A DNA stretch of 64,000 bases from Labedaea rhizosphaerae. Lineage in GTDB: Bacteria > Actinomycetota > Actinomycetes > Mycobacteriales > Pseudonocardiaceae. The stretch is taken from the NCBI RefSeq assembly GCF_004362825.1, contig NZ_SNXZ01000003.1, forward strand, positions 410,784 to 474,783, given 5' to 3'. The translations under genes and the position numbers were made by a program. Shown piece after piece: positions 1 through 8,398 of this stretch (positions are counted from its first letter, which is position 1; each line of letters opens with the position of its first letter). Below the pieces are notes generated by a model. The model was not told the DNA's origin. It ran no database searches and saw only the letters and a list, made by a program, of their open reading frames with translations.

Positions 1-1
1 G

Positions 2-1558
2 TCGTCGATCGGGCTGGCCGCGCTCGCGTCGCACGTGTTCCCGGACAGCGGTTCGACCAGCCAGGTCATCCTGCTGATGGGCATGGCGGTCGGCGTCGAC
101 TATTCGTTGTTCTACCTCAAGCGCGAACGCGAGGAACGCGCGAAGGGCGCGAGCCACGTGCGTGCGGTGGAGATCGCCGCGGCCACCTCCGGGCACGCCG
201 TCGTGGTGTCGGCGTTCGCCGTCATCGTCTCGATGGCCGGGCTCTACCTGGCCGACGACGCGATCTTCAACTCGCTGGGCACCGGCTCGATCATCGTGGT
301 CGCCGTCGCCATGATGGGTTCGCTGACCGTGCTGCCCGCGCTGCTGGCCAAGCTCGGCAAGCGGGTGGACCGCCCGCGTGTGCCGTTGCTCTGGCGGCTG
401 ACCAACCGCGGCGGCGAGCCCCGGCTCTGGCCCGCGCTGCTCAAGCCGGCGCTGAAGCACCCGGCGATCACCCTGGTCGTGTCGGTCGGCGCGCTGCTCG
501 CCCTCGCCCTGCCGGTGCTGGACATCAAGCTGGCGAGCAGCGACATCACCACGCTGCCGCGCGAGATCCCGGCCGTGCAGGCCTACGACCGGCTCACCGC
601 GGCGTTCCCGAGCGAGGGCACCACGAACGTGATCATGGTGCAGGCCGGCGCCGGCCAGGCGGGCGCGGTCGACGCGCAGGTCGGCGCGCTGGCCAAGCGG
701 GTGGCCGCCGATCCGCTGTTCGCCCATGACCAGAAGCCGCGGGTGACGGTCTCGGCGGACAAGACCGTGCACATGATCAAGGTCGGCATCCCGTTCGAGC
801 CGAACACCGAACAGGCCAAGCAAAGCGTCGAACGGCTGCGTGGCGACATCGTCCCGGCGACGCTCGGTCATGTCCCTGGGGCAAGGACCGCCGTATCGGG
901 GGAAGTGGCCGGCAACATCGACTACACGCAGCACGTGAAGGACAAGCTGCCGTGGGTCGTCGGGTTCGTGCTGCTGCTGACGTTGCTGATGATGGCTTAC
1001 GCGTTCCGCTCGCTGGTGATCGCGCTGAGCGCCATCGTGCTCAACATGCTGTCGGCGGGTGCGGCGTTCGGCGTGATGAGCGCGGTGTTCCAGCACTCGT
1101 GGGCCGAGGGCCTGCTGGACTTCCACTCCACGGGCGCGATCGTCAGCTGGATGCCATTGTTCGTGTTCACCATGCTCTTCGGGCTGTCCATGGATTACCA
1201 CGTGTTCGTGGTGAGCCGGATCCGCGAAGCGGCCATGCGCGGTATGCCGACCCGCGAAGCGGTGCGCGCCGGGATCACGCGTTCGGCGGGCGTGGTCACC
1301 AGTGCGGCGGTCGTCATGATTTCCGTCTTCGCCATTTTCGCGACGCTGAGCATGATCGAGATGAAGCAACTCGGCGTCGGCCTCGGCGTCGCGGTGTTGA
1401 TCGACGCCATGATCGTTCGCGTGCTCGTCTTGCCGTCGCTGATGTCGTTGCTGGGCAAGGCGAATTGGTGGCCTTCGCGTGGTGTGCGGCGTGCGTCCAC
1501 ACAGGTCGTGCCCGATTCCGCCGCGGCGACGCAACCGCTTGCGAAGATCGGCGGTTAG
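2..1558 (+). CDS. MMPL/RND-family membrane exporter, C-terminal part
   Basis: Integral membrane exporter of the MMPL branch of the RND superfamily, likely moving a lipid or hydrophobic metabolite with the proton gradient. The start lies before the window; 518 residues are visible. It enters near the end of the first membrane bundle, where GVDYSLFY carries the Asp-Tyr pair of the proton relay. A large extracytoplasmic loop follows (roughly residues 165-305 of the visible part). The second bundle has the matching GLSMDYHVFV motif and ends in a short cytoplasmic tail. The two DY motifs show that both halves are intact as far as seen. A strong hairpin follows the stop, so it is probably the last gene of its transcript. 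Substrate cannot be read from sequence. Confidence 0.93.
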   Translation, partial: SSIGLAALASHVFPDSGSTSQVILLMGMAVGVDYSLFYLKREREERAKGASHVRAVEIAAATSGHAVVVSAFAVIVSMAGLYLADDAIFNSLGTGSIIVVAVAMMGSLTVLPALLAKLGKRVDRPRVPLLWRLTNRGGEPRLWPALLKPALKHPAITLVVSVGALLALALPVLDIKLASSDITTLPREIPAVQAYDRLTAAFPSEGTTNVIMVQAGAGQAGAVDAQVGALAKRVAADPLFAHDQKPRVTVSADKTVHMIKVGIPFEPNTEQAKQSVERLRGDIVPATLGHVPGARTAVSGEVAGNIDYTQHVKDKLPWVVGFVLLLTLLMMAYAFRSLVIALSAIVLNMLSAGAAFGVMSAVFQHSWAEGLLDFHSTGAIVSWMPLFVFTMLFGLSMDYHVFVVSRIREAAMRGMPTREAVRAGITRSAGVVTSAAVVMISVFAIFATLSMIEMKQLGVGLGVAVLIDAMIVRVLVLPSLMSLLGKANWWPSRGVRRASTQVVPDSAAATQPLAKIGG

Positions 1559-1567
1559 CGAATTTCC

Positions 1568-1601
1568 TGCCGGGGCTCGATCGGGCGGTCGAGCCCCGGC
1601 A
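1568..1601 (+). terminator. Hairpin terminator after MMPL gene
   Basis: Perfect 13-bp stem TGCCGGGGCTCGA paired with TCGAGCCCCGGCA around an 8-nt loop, starting 10 bp after the MMPL stop. There is no long T-run, as is common for actinobacterial terminators. Confidence 0.8.
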
Positions 1602-1646
1602 AGGCGGTCTACTCCCCCGCACAGGTGACCCTCTAAAGTGGGGCAC

Positions 1647-3266
1647 ATGCAAGGTGCTGGCGACGCCGACTCCGGTCCGAAGGTCCCCCATTTCGATGTC
1701 GTGCTGCGTGGCTACAACCAGCGGCAGGTGAACGAACGGGTCACAAGGCTGACCTACGACCTGCGGACGGCGGCCAGCTCACGCGACGAAGCGCAGACCC
1801 AGGTGCGCAAGCTCTCCGAGACCCTCGGCGGTCTGCAGCGCGAGCTCGCCGACACCCGCGAGCGGCTGCATCGCTTGTCCCTCAAGCCCAACAGCACCGA
1901 AGGCATGACCGAGCGGGTCCGCCTGATGATGCAGTTGGCCGAGGAGGAGATCGCCGAGTTCAAGCGCCAGGCCGACGAGTGGGGCAAGGCGACCCGCTCG
2001 GCCGCCGAGCAGTACGCGGCCAAGACCCGCGGTGAGGCCGACAGCTACAGCGCCGAGGTCCGCCAGAAGGCCGACGAGTACGACCGCTCCGTGCGCGCCG
2101 AGGCCGAGGCGTACGCGAAGAAGCTGCGCGCGCAGCACGAGCAGATCACCGAGGAGCTCAAGCAGCGCCGCGAGGAGCTGGAGGTCAAGTACACCCAGCA
2201 CCACGACGAGCTCGACACCGAGTACGACGGCCTGCGCAAGAAGCTCGCCGCCGAGCACGACGAGCTGATGGCCAAGTCGCGCGCCGACATCGAGCGTGCG
2301 GTGGCCGCCAACGAGGAGCGCATGACCGAGCTGGCCCTCGAGGCCGAGGCCGAGCGTGCGCGTCTGGCCGAGGAAGCCGCCGCCGCCCGCGACGCCGACC
2401 GCGTCACGTTCGAGCAGGAGCTGGCCGCCGAGAAGGCCGCCGCCCAGCAGGCGATCAAGGCCGAGGAAGACCGCATCGCCCGCCTGGACGCCGAAGCGGC
2501 CAAGCAGCGCGACGCCTTGCTGGCCGAGCACAACAAGCAGCTGGAAGCGGAGAAGGCCGAGGCCGCGGCGCTCATCAAGGCCGAGGAAGACCGCATCGCC
2601 CGCCTGGACGCCGAAGCGGCCAAGCAGCGCGATGCCCTGCGGGCCAAGCACGACGAGGAGCTGGCCGCGGAGAAGGCGGCCGCGCAGGAACTGATCAAGG
2701 CCGAGGAAGAGCGCGTGGCGAAGCTCGACGCCGACGCCGCCAAGCAGCGCGAGGCCCTGAAAGCCGCCCTGGACAAGGAACTGGCCGAGCAGAAGGCCAC
2801 GGCCCAGGCCGCGATCAAGGCCGAGGAAGACCGCATCGCCCAGCTCGACGCGGACTCGGCGAAGCTGCGGGAAGAGCTGGACGCGGAGTCCGAGCGACGC
2901 CGCGCCGAGGCCGAGCGCACGACCGAGGAGAAGGTCGCGAAGCTGGTCAGCGAGGCTCAGGCCGCCGCGGAGAAGCTCCACAACGACGCCCGCACCAAGG
3001 CCGAGGCGCTGACCGCGGACGCCGACCGCCGGATGGCCGAGGTCACCGCCCGCGAGCAGGCCGCCGAGAAGCACGGCAAGTCGATGACGGAGAAGCTGTC
3101 GGCCATGTTCTCGGCCCTCGAGGAGGCCCGGTCGCACTTCGGCCTGGGCGAGTCCGTCGAGGAGAAGCCGGCCGAGTCGGTCGAGGAGAAGCCGGCCCAG
3201 GACAAGTCGTCACAGGACAAGTCCGGACAGCGGTCACCGGCGCAGGCTGGGAGCAACCGCCGCTGA
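1647..3266 (+). CDS. DivIVA-like/FilP-like coiled-coil cytoskeletal protein
   Basis: About 539 residues. Near the N terminus FDVVLRGYNQRQVNERV matches the DivIVA-type motif that recognises curved membrane. Almost all the rest is heptad-rich Ala/Glu/Lys/Arg coiled coil. Residues about 270-410 contain four 40-residue repeats of the type IKAEEDRIARLDAEAAKQ. The tail is short and acidic (ESVEEKPA twice), then Ser/Gln rich. The layout resembles FilP/Scy proteins of Streptomyces, often annotated as cellulose-binding, which form filaments behind growing poles; that role is inferred. ATG 1647 was chosen because the motif follows closely; GTG 1638 is an in-frame alternative and no strong ribosome site is visible. 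It converges with glgM across an inverted repeat. Confidence 0.85.
   Translation: MQGAGDADSGPKVPHFDVVLRGYNQRQVNERVTRLTYDLRTAASSRDEAQTQVRKLSETLGGLQRELADTRERLHRLSLKPNSTEGMTERVRLMMQLAEEEIAEFKRQADEWGKATRSAAEQYAAKTRGEADSYSAEVRQKADEYDRSVRAEAEAYAKKLRAQHEQITEELKQRREELEVKYTQHHDELDTEYDGLRKKLAAEHDELMAKSRADIERAVAANEERMTELALEAEAERARLAEEAAAARDADRVTFEQELAAEKAAAQQAIKAEEDRIARLDAEAAKQRDALLAEHNKQLEAEKAEAAALIKAEEDRIARLDAEAAKQRDALRAKHDEELAAEKAAAQELIKAEEERVAKLDADAAKQREALKAALDKELAEQKATAQAAIKAEEDRIAQLDADSAKLREELDAESERRRAEAERTTEEKVAKLVSEAQAAAEKLHNDARTKAEALTADADRRMAEVTAREQAAEKHGKSMTEKLSAMFSALEEARSHFGLGESVEEKPAESVEEKPAQDKSSQDKSGQRSPAQAGSNRR
2453..2880 (+). repeat. 120-bp tandem repeats inside coiled-coil gene
   Basis: The string ATCAAGGCCGAGGAAGA recurs at 2453, 2573, 2693 and 2813, exactly 120 bp apart. 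Copies 1 and 2 are nearly identical over about 60 bp at their starts. Each unit encodes 40 residues, so expansion or contraction by whole units keeps the frame. Confidence 0.93.
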
Positions 3267-3272
3267 TGCAGT

Positions 3273-3325
3273 GCCTTGAATGGCCCATTCGGGGCGGTCA
3301 ACGCCTCGAATGGGCCATTCAGGGC
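3273..3325. terminator. Bidirectional inverted repeat between convergent genes
   Basis: Two 24-bp arms (3273-3296 and 3302-3325) around a 5-nt loop GTCAA are complementary at 22 positions. Each arm has the core GAATGGCCCATTC or its complement. It begins 6 bp after the coiled-coil gene and includes the stop codon of glgM (3319-3321), so it can end transcription from both sides. Confidence 0.75.
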
Positions 3326-4473
3326 AGTACCGACTCGTACACGGCCACGGTCTGCTCGGCCACCGAGGCCCACGAGAAGTCCTGCTCCGCCCGTCGCCGC
3401 CCGGCCGCACCCATCGCGGAAGCCAGGCCGGGGTCGGCCAGCACCCGGTTCACCCCGGCCGCCAGCCCGGCGCGGAAGGCCTCCGGGTCCTCCTCGGCGT
3501 AGTGCACGAGCACGCCGGTCTCCCCGTCCACCACGACCTCCGGGATCCCGCCCACGTCCGAGGCGACCACCGCCGTCCCGCAGGCCATGGCCTCCAGGTT
3601 CACGATCCCCAGCGGCTCGTAGACCGACGGGCACACGAACACCGCCGCGTGCGACAAGATCTGCCGGACCTCGTCGGCAGGCAGCATCTGCTGGATCCAG
3701 TGGACCCCGGGCCGGGCGGCCGCGAGCTCGTCGACGGCGGCGGTGGTCTCGGCGGCGATCTCCGGCGTGTCCGGCGCTCCGGCGCACAGCACGAGTTGCA
3801 CGTCCGGGTCGAAGCCGTGCGCCGCGGCGACCAGGTGCCCGACGCCCTTCTGCCGGGTGATCCGCCCGACGAACGCGACGTAGGGCCGGGACGGGTCGAT
3901 CCCGTGCTTCACCAGGGCATCGGTCTCCGCGATCGGGTGGTAGGCGACCGCGTCGATGCCGTTGCGCACCACGTGGACCCGCGAAGGATCGAGCGACGGG
4001 TAGCAGTCGAGCACGTCGGCCCGCATGCCGTCGCTGACCGCGATGATCGCGTCGGCCGACTCGTAGGCGGTCTTCTCGACCCAGGACGACACCCGGTAGC
4101 CGCCGCCGAGTTGCTCGGCCTTCCACGGCCGGCGCGGCTCCAGGGAGTGCGCGGTGACCACGTGCGGCACGCCGTGCAGCAGCTTGGCCAGGTGCCCGGC
4201 GTGGTTGGCGTACCAGGTGTGCGAGTGCACGAGGTCGACCTGCGCCAGCGCGGCCGTCATCGACAGATCCACCGACAACGTCTGCAACGCGGCGTTCGCG
4301 TTCTCCAGCCCGGGCGCGACGGCGTGCGCCTGGACGCCCTCGCGCGGCGCGCCGAAGCAGTGCACGTCCACGTCGACCAGGTCGCGCAGGCGCGGCACGA
4401 GGAACTCCACGTGCACGCCCGCCCCGCCGTAGACCTCCGGCGGGTACTCCCGCGTCACCAACCCGATTCGCAT
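3319..4473 (-). CDS. glgM: Alpha-maltose-1-phosphate synthase (GT4 glycogen synthase type)
   Basis: 384 residues, the length usual for the actinobacterial enzyme that transfers glucose from ADP-glucose to glucose-1-phosphate to make maltose-1-phosphate, feeding GlgE-dependent alpha-glucan synthesis. The N terminus LVTREYPPEVYGGAGVHV is the family signature. The GT-B C-terminal half has GRITRQKGV (Lys contacting the phosphates) and the E-x7-E nucleotide-sugar motif in YEPLGIVNLEAMACG near residue 284. ATG 4473 follows directly from the family alignment. glgC is not adjacent here, whereas in mycobacteria it is divergent next door. Formerly called GlgA; it is shorter than true glycogen synthases. 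Confidence 0.93.
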   Translation of the reverse strand: MRIGLVTREYPPEVYGGAGVHVEFLVPRLRDLVDVDVHCFGAPREGVQAHAVAPGLENANAALQTLSVDLSMTAALAQVDLVHSHTWYANHAGHLAKLLHGVPHVVTAHSLEPRRPWKAEQLGGGYRVSSWVEKTAYESADAIIAVSDGMRADVLDCYPSLDPSRVHVVRNGIDAVAYHPIAETDALVKHGIDPSRPYVAFVGRITRQKGVGHLVAAAHGFDPDVQLVLCAGAPDTPEIAAETTAAVDELAAARPGVHWIQQMLPADEVRQILSHAAVFVCPSVYEPLGIVNLEAMACGTAVVASDVGGIPEVVVDGETGVLVHYAEEDPEAFRAGLAAGVNRVLADPGLASAMGAAGRRRAEQDFSWASVAEQTVAVYESVLP

Positions 4474-4522
4474 GCCACGACCGTACTCAGCCGGACGGGT
4501 TCGTGGATCACCTGCCGCGAGG

Positions 4523-6700
4523 TCAGGTCTTCTCCAAGTACTCCGCCCGTTCGTCGGTCATCAGCTCGTTGACGATCTCCGCCAGGCCCGGGTAGGCCGA
4601 CAGCGACGGGTCCTCGTCGGCCAGCAGCCGGGCCTCGGTGCGGGCGTTCTCGATCACGTCGACGTCGCGGAGCAGGGACAACAGCTTCAACGTGGAGCGC
4701 TTGCCGGACTGCGTGGCGCCCAGGATGTCGCCCTCGCGGCGCAGTTCGAGGTCGAGCTGGGCCAGTTCGAAACCGTCCACTGTGGACGCCACCGCGGCCA
4801 GGCGTTCGCGGGCGATGGTGCCGTCCGGCGACTCGGTGACCAGCAGGCACAACCCCGCCGCCTTGCCGCGGCCGACACGGCCACGCAGCTGGTGCAGCTG
4901 GCTGATGCCGAACCGCTCGGCGTCCATGATCACCATCGTGCTGGCGTTGGGCACGTCGACGCCGACCTCGATGACGGTGGTCGCGACCAGCACGTCCAGC
5001 TCCGCGGCGGCGAACGCGCGCATGGTCGCGTCCTTCTCGTCCGCGGGCATGCGGCCGTGCAGGATGCCCATGCGCAGCCCCTTCAGTGCACCTTCCGCGA
5101 GCTTGGGCGCGACCTCCAGCACCGCGAGCGGCGGGCGGCGCTCGTCGGAGCCGTCGGGCGGTGGTTCGCCGTCGTCCTCGGCCTCGTCCTCACCGATGCG
5201 CGGGCAGACGATGTAGGCCTGGTGGCCCTTCTGCTCGACCTCTTCACGCAGGCGCTGCCACGTGCGGTCGAGCCAGGACGGCTTCTCGGCCATCGGCACG
5301 ACATTGGTGCTGATCGGCGAGCGGCCCGCGGGCAGCTGGCGCAGCGCCGAGGTCTCCAGGTCGCCGTAGACGGTCATCGCCACGGTGCGTGGGATGGGCG
5401 TCGCGGTCATGACCAGCACGTGCGGGCTCACGCCCTCGTTTGCCCGGCCACGCAAGGCATCGCGCTGCTCGACGCCGAACCGGTGCTGCTCGTCGACCAC
5501 CACGAACCCGAGGTCGGCGAACGACACCTTGTCCTGGATCAAGGCGTGCGTGCCGACCACGATCCCGGCGGCGCCGCTGGCCGCGTCGAGCAGTGCCTGC
5601 TTGCGCCGCGCGGCGGGCAGCGAACCGGTCAGCAACGTGATGCGGGTGGCGTGCTCGGGCGCGCCCAGTTCACCGGCCTGCGCGAGGTCGCCGAGCAGGT
5701 TGGTCAGCGAGCGGGCGTGCTGGGCGGCGAGGACTTCGGTGGGCGCGAGCAGCGCGGCCTGCCGGCCCGCGTCCACGACCTGCAGCATGGCCCGCAGCGC
5801 GACGATCGTCTTGCCGGAACCGACCTCGCCTTGCAGCAGCCGGTTCATCGGATGCGTGCCCGCCAGGTCGGCGGCGATGTCCACGCCGACCTCCTGCTGG
5901 CCGTCGGTGAGGGTGAACGGCAGCCGCGCGTCGAACGCGTCGAGGATGCCGCCGGGCTTGACCGGGCACGCGGGCGCCGGACGCGCGGCCGCCGAACTGC
6001 GCCGCAAGGCCAGGACCATCTGCACGGACAGCGCTTCGTCCCACTTCAACCGCGAGCGGGCGGACTCGACGTCGGCCCACGAGGACGGCTGGTGGATCAG
6101 GCGGACGGCCTCGTCGTAGCCGCGCAGCTTGCGCCGCTGCCGGACCGACGGCGGCATCGGGTCGGGCAGCTCGTCGAGCACCGCGAGCACCTGCCGGATG
6201 CACCGCCCGACTTGCCAGGACTGGATCTTCTGGGCGGCCGGGTAGACCGGGATCAGGCCCGAGAGGAAGTCGTCGACGGCGGACTCGTCGTCGTCGTTCT
6301 CAAGGAGCTGGACCTCGGGGTTGGCCAGCTGCAGTTTGTTGTTGAAGACGGTGACCTTGCCCGCGAAGAGCGCGCTGACCCCGACCTTGAGCTTGCCTTC
6401 GAGGCGGTACTGGTTGAAGAACGCGACCTCGAGCCTGCGCTGGCCGTCGGTGATCTCGACGTTGAGGATGCGGCCCTTGCGGTTGCGCATGGAGCGCGCG
6501 GACGCCTTGGACACGCGCGCCATCACCGTGACGTGCTCGCCGACCTCGAGCCCGGCGATGTCGGTCAGCTCGCCCCGCTCGGCGTAGCGGCGCGGGTAGT
6601 GCCGCAGCAGCTCACCGACTGTGTTCAGGTCGAGGCCGCCCAGCGCCTTCGCCGACGCCCGGCCGATGATCGTTTCCAGCTTGGTGTCCAGCGTTGCCAT
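4523..6700 (-). CDS. recG: ATP-dependent DNA helicase RecG
   Basis: 725 residues. Branch-migration helicase that remodels stalled replication forks and R-loops. Order: wedge/OB-fold domain (about 45-150), Walker A GEVGSGKT near residue 290, DEQH box near 401, motif III MTATPIPRT, and motif VI QLRGRVGRG near 607. The reading frame stays open far upstream, but MATLDTKLE at 6700 is the family start, and the MFS stop lies just upstream at 6712. With an 11-bp gap, recG is probably translated from the MFS-recG message. In mycobacteria the next gene upstream is the DAK2-type gene; here the MFS gene sits between them. Confidence 0.96.
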   Translation of the reverse strand: MATLDTKLETIIGRASAKALGGLDLNTVGELLRHYPRRYAERGELTDIAGLEVGEHVTVMARVSKASARSMRNRKGRILNVEITDGQRRLEVAFFNQYRLEGKLKVGVSALFAGKVTVFNNKLQLANPEVQLLENDDDESAVDDFLSGLIPVYPAAQKIQSWQVGRCIRQVLAVLDELPDPMPPSVRQRRKLRGYDEAVRLIHQPSSWADVESARSRLKWDEALSVQMVLALRRSSAAARPAPACPVKPGGILDAFDARLPFTLTDGQQEVGVDIAADLAGTHPMNRLLQGEVGSGKTIVALRAMLQVVDAGRQAALLAPTEVLAAQHARSLTNLLGDLAQAGELGAPEHATRITLLTGSLPAARRKQALLDAASGAAGIVVGTHALIQDKVSFADLGFVVVDEQHRFGVEQRDALRGRANEGVSPHVLVMTATPIPRTVAMTVYGDLETSALRQLPAGRSPISTNVVPMAEKPSWLDRTWQRLREEVEQKGHQAYIVCPRIGEDEAEDDGEPPPDGSDERRPPLAVLEVAPKLAEGALKGLRMGILHGRMPADEKDATMRAFAAAELDVLVATTVIEVGVDVPNASTMVIMDAERFGISQLHQLRGRVGRGKAAGLCLLVTESPDGTIARERLAAVASTVDGFELAQLDLELRREGDILGATQSGKRSTLKLLSLLRDVDVIENARTEARLLADEDPSLSAYPGLAEIVNELMTDERAEYLEKT

Positions 6701-6711
6701 CGCCCGCGAGA

Positions 6712-8118
6712 CTATCGGCCCCCACCGACGCTTTCGGTGACCCGGCCGCCGCGTCGCAGGGCGACGAGGGCGAAGGCGAGCAGGCCGACGCTCAGCACGC
6801 CCATGATCATCGCCAGTTCGTGCAGGCCGGCGTCGTCGGCCTTGGCGCCGATGGTGAGGCCGAGCAGGGCCGAGGCCATGTTGGCGCCGACGTATTGGGC
6901 GGTGCGGAGCAGGCCGGACGCGACGCCGATGACCGACGTGGGCGCCACCGCGTACATCGCGGACTGGTTGCCGAGGCCGTTGAAGCCGTTGGGGATGCCG
7001 AGGACGGCGGCGATGAGCACCAGCACGACGAGCTCGGTGTGGCTGTGCACCAACAGAAGCGCGGCGCTGCCGACGAGCAGGGCGCCGCTGCCGATGGCGA
7101 GCACCGGCCGGACACCCAGGGTGCGGATCAGCCGGGCCGCGATCACCGTGGTGAGCACGCCGACGCCCGCCACCGGAAGGACGACAAGGCCCGATTGCGC
7201 GGAGGTGAGGCCGCGCCCGCGTTCGAGCCAGTTGGGCAGGCCGAAGAACACCGAGTAGAACAGCACGTACGTCACGGCTTGGCGCAGGTATGTGCGGCTG
7301 AGCGCACGGTTGGCCACGAGCATCCGCACGTCGATGAACGGCGTCGAAGCACGCAGTTCCCACCAGATCAGCCCAACCGCGCCGAGCACCGTCGCGGCCA
7401 GCAGCCACCAGTTCGCCGTGAGCAGGGCGAGCAGCAAAGCGGTCAGGCTCGCGACGAACAACAGCGAACCCGGCAGGTCGAGCTGCCGGATGCGGTCGCG
7501 TGCGCTGGCGCGTTCGACCGGGCCGTCCGGGCGCACCCACAGCAGCACGAGGACCAGCGACGCGATGGCGACCGGCAGGTTGACCCAGAAGATCGACCGC
7601 CAGCCGAGCAGCAGGATGAGAACGCCACCCAGCGGCGGACCGAACGCGACGGCCGACTGCCCGGCGGCGGAGATCGCGCTGAGCCCGCCCATGGGGTTCG
7701 CGTCCCCCACCTCGTCGGCCCAGCGCCGGATCAACGCGACGCCGGCCGGGTAGCCCGCGGACGTGCCGATGCCGAGCAGCACGCGGGCGGCGACCAGCCA
7801 GCCCAGACCGGGGGCGAACGGCGCGAGCGTCGCCGCGACCATCACGATGAACAGCCCGGCGATGAACACCCGCCGCGGCCCGAACTGGTCGGCCAGCCGG
7901 CCCATCATCGGCTGCCCGACCGCGGTCGCCAGGTAGAGGCCGGAGACCAGCCAGACGACCTCCGCACCCGCGTGGAACTCGTCGCCGATCGCCACCAGGG
8001 CGACCGCGATCATGGACGAGTTGAGCGCGTTGAGCAGGGTGCCGAGGACCAGCGGGACCACCAACCGCGCCGGGACGCGGCGCACAGCGGTATCGGCGGT
8101 ATCGGCGGTGGCTGGCAC
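6712..8118 (-). CDS. MFS drug-type exporter (DHA2-like)
   Basis: 468 residues with a long hydrophobic span consistent with 12-14 helices. [10 protein letters not shown] in helix 1 is typical of the DHA2 proton-antiport group, and [12 protein letters not shown] is the loop 2-3 motif A. Export of a small toxic compound is the family role; the substrate is unknown. GTG 8118 ([11 protein letters not shown]) was chosen because GGTGG lies immediately upstream, although close; the frame runs on to 8520 without homology. Direct repeats at 8125-8143 abut the start and could bind a regulator. It is first in a two-gene unit with recG and interrupts the conserved DAK2-recG order. Confidence 0.88.
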   Translation of the reverse strand: MPATADTADTAVRRVPARLVVPLVLGTLLNALNSSMIAVALVAIGDEFHAGAEVVWLVSGLYLATAVGQPMMGRLADQFGPRRVFIAGLFIVMVAATLAPFAPGLGWLVAARVLLGIGTSAGYPAGVALIRRWADEVGDANPMGGLSAISAAGQSAVAFGPPLGGVLILLLGWRSIFWVNLPVAIASLVLVLLWVRPDGPVERASARDRIRQLDLPGSLLFVASLTALLLALLTANWWLLAATVLGAVGLIWWELRASTPFIDVRMLVANRALSRTYLRQAVTYVLFYSVFFGLPNWLERGRGLTSAQSGLVVLPVAGVGVLTTVIAARLIRTLGVRPVLAIGSGALLVGSAALLLVHSHTELVVLVLIAAVLGIPNGFNGLGNQSAMYAVAPTSVIGVASGLLRTAQYVGANMASALLGLTIGAKADDAGLHELAMIMGVLSVGLLAFALVALRRGGRVTESVGGGR

Positions 8119-8124
8119 TCCACC

Positions 8125-8143
8125 AATGCTAAGCAATGCTAAG
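8125..8143 (-). promoter_or_regulatory. Direct-repeat operator candidate before MFS-recG
   Basis: AATGCTAAG occurs at 8125-8133 and 8135-8143, separated by one C; the core TGCTAAGCA is also nearly palindromic. It is AT-rich against its surroundings and lies 7-25 bp upstream of the MFS start, where a repressor would block transcription or initiation. No regulator gene is adjacent. Confidence 0.5.
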
Positions 8144-8263
8144 TATTGTCGCCACGCGGTGTGCGCTCGCCCACGACCGCTGAGCAACGGCGCCCCTCGT
8201 GAGTCACTGCCGACGAGCCGCCTTGATCGACACGTGCCCGCGCACAGGCGCCGCCTACTGCTG

Positions 8264-8285
8264 AAAAATTCTCGCGCGCGCGAGA
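8264..8285 (-). terminator. Rho-independent terminator of DAK2 gene
   Basis: The 16-bp perfect palindrome TCTCGCGCGCGCGAGA (8270-8285) is followed on the minus strand by ATTTTT. It lies 114 bp after the DAK2 gene stop and separates that message from MFS-recG. Confidence 0.75.
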
Positions 8286-8362
8286 CAAACCCCCGCCCGT
8301 CCCGGGGGCACCCCTTCAGCCAGTCTATCGAGGTCAGCGGGGGTGTGGGGCGCCAGAGGCGG

Positions 8363-8394
8363 ATCTGTGGACAACTACCCGCCTGTGGAAAACC
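8363..8394 (-). repeat. Dispersed element with paired DnaA-box-like 9-mers, copy 1
   Basis: On the minus strand it contains TTTTCCACA (8384-8392) and TTGTCCACA (8366-8374), both matching the DnaA box TTWTNCACA, 18 bp apart. A 32-bp element at 55427-55458 on the plus strand matches at 29 of 32 positions. Confidence 0.6.
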
Positions 8395-8398
8395 CCGC

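Noticed and set aside
1779-3137. Long antisense open frame opposite the coiled-coil gene
   Set aside because: Low-complexity Leu/Gly/Arg translation produced by GC-biased third positions of the true gene; no start context.
4472-7258. 928-codon plus-strand open frame opposite recG
   Set aside because: Antisense shadow of recG and the MFS gene; composition dominated by Arg, Gly, Val and Asp without domains.
4523-7540. A 1005-codon open frame suggesting a RecG with a long N-terminal extension
   Set aside because: The upstream part overlaps the MFS gene on the same strand in another frame, is Arg/Pro/Ala-rich without family resemblance, and a normal RecG start lies at 6700.
8363-8394. Chromosomal replication origin
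   Set aside because: Only two DnaA-box-like words, no AT-rich unwinding region and no dnaA/dnaN/rpmH neighbourhood.
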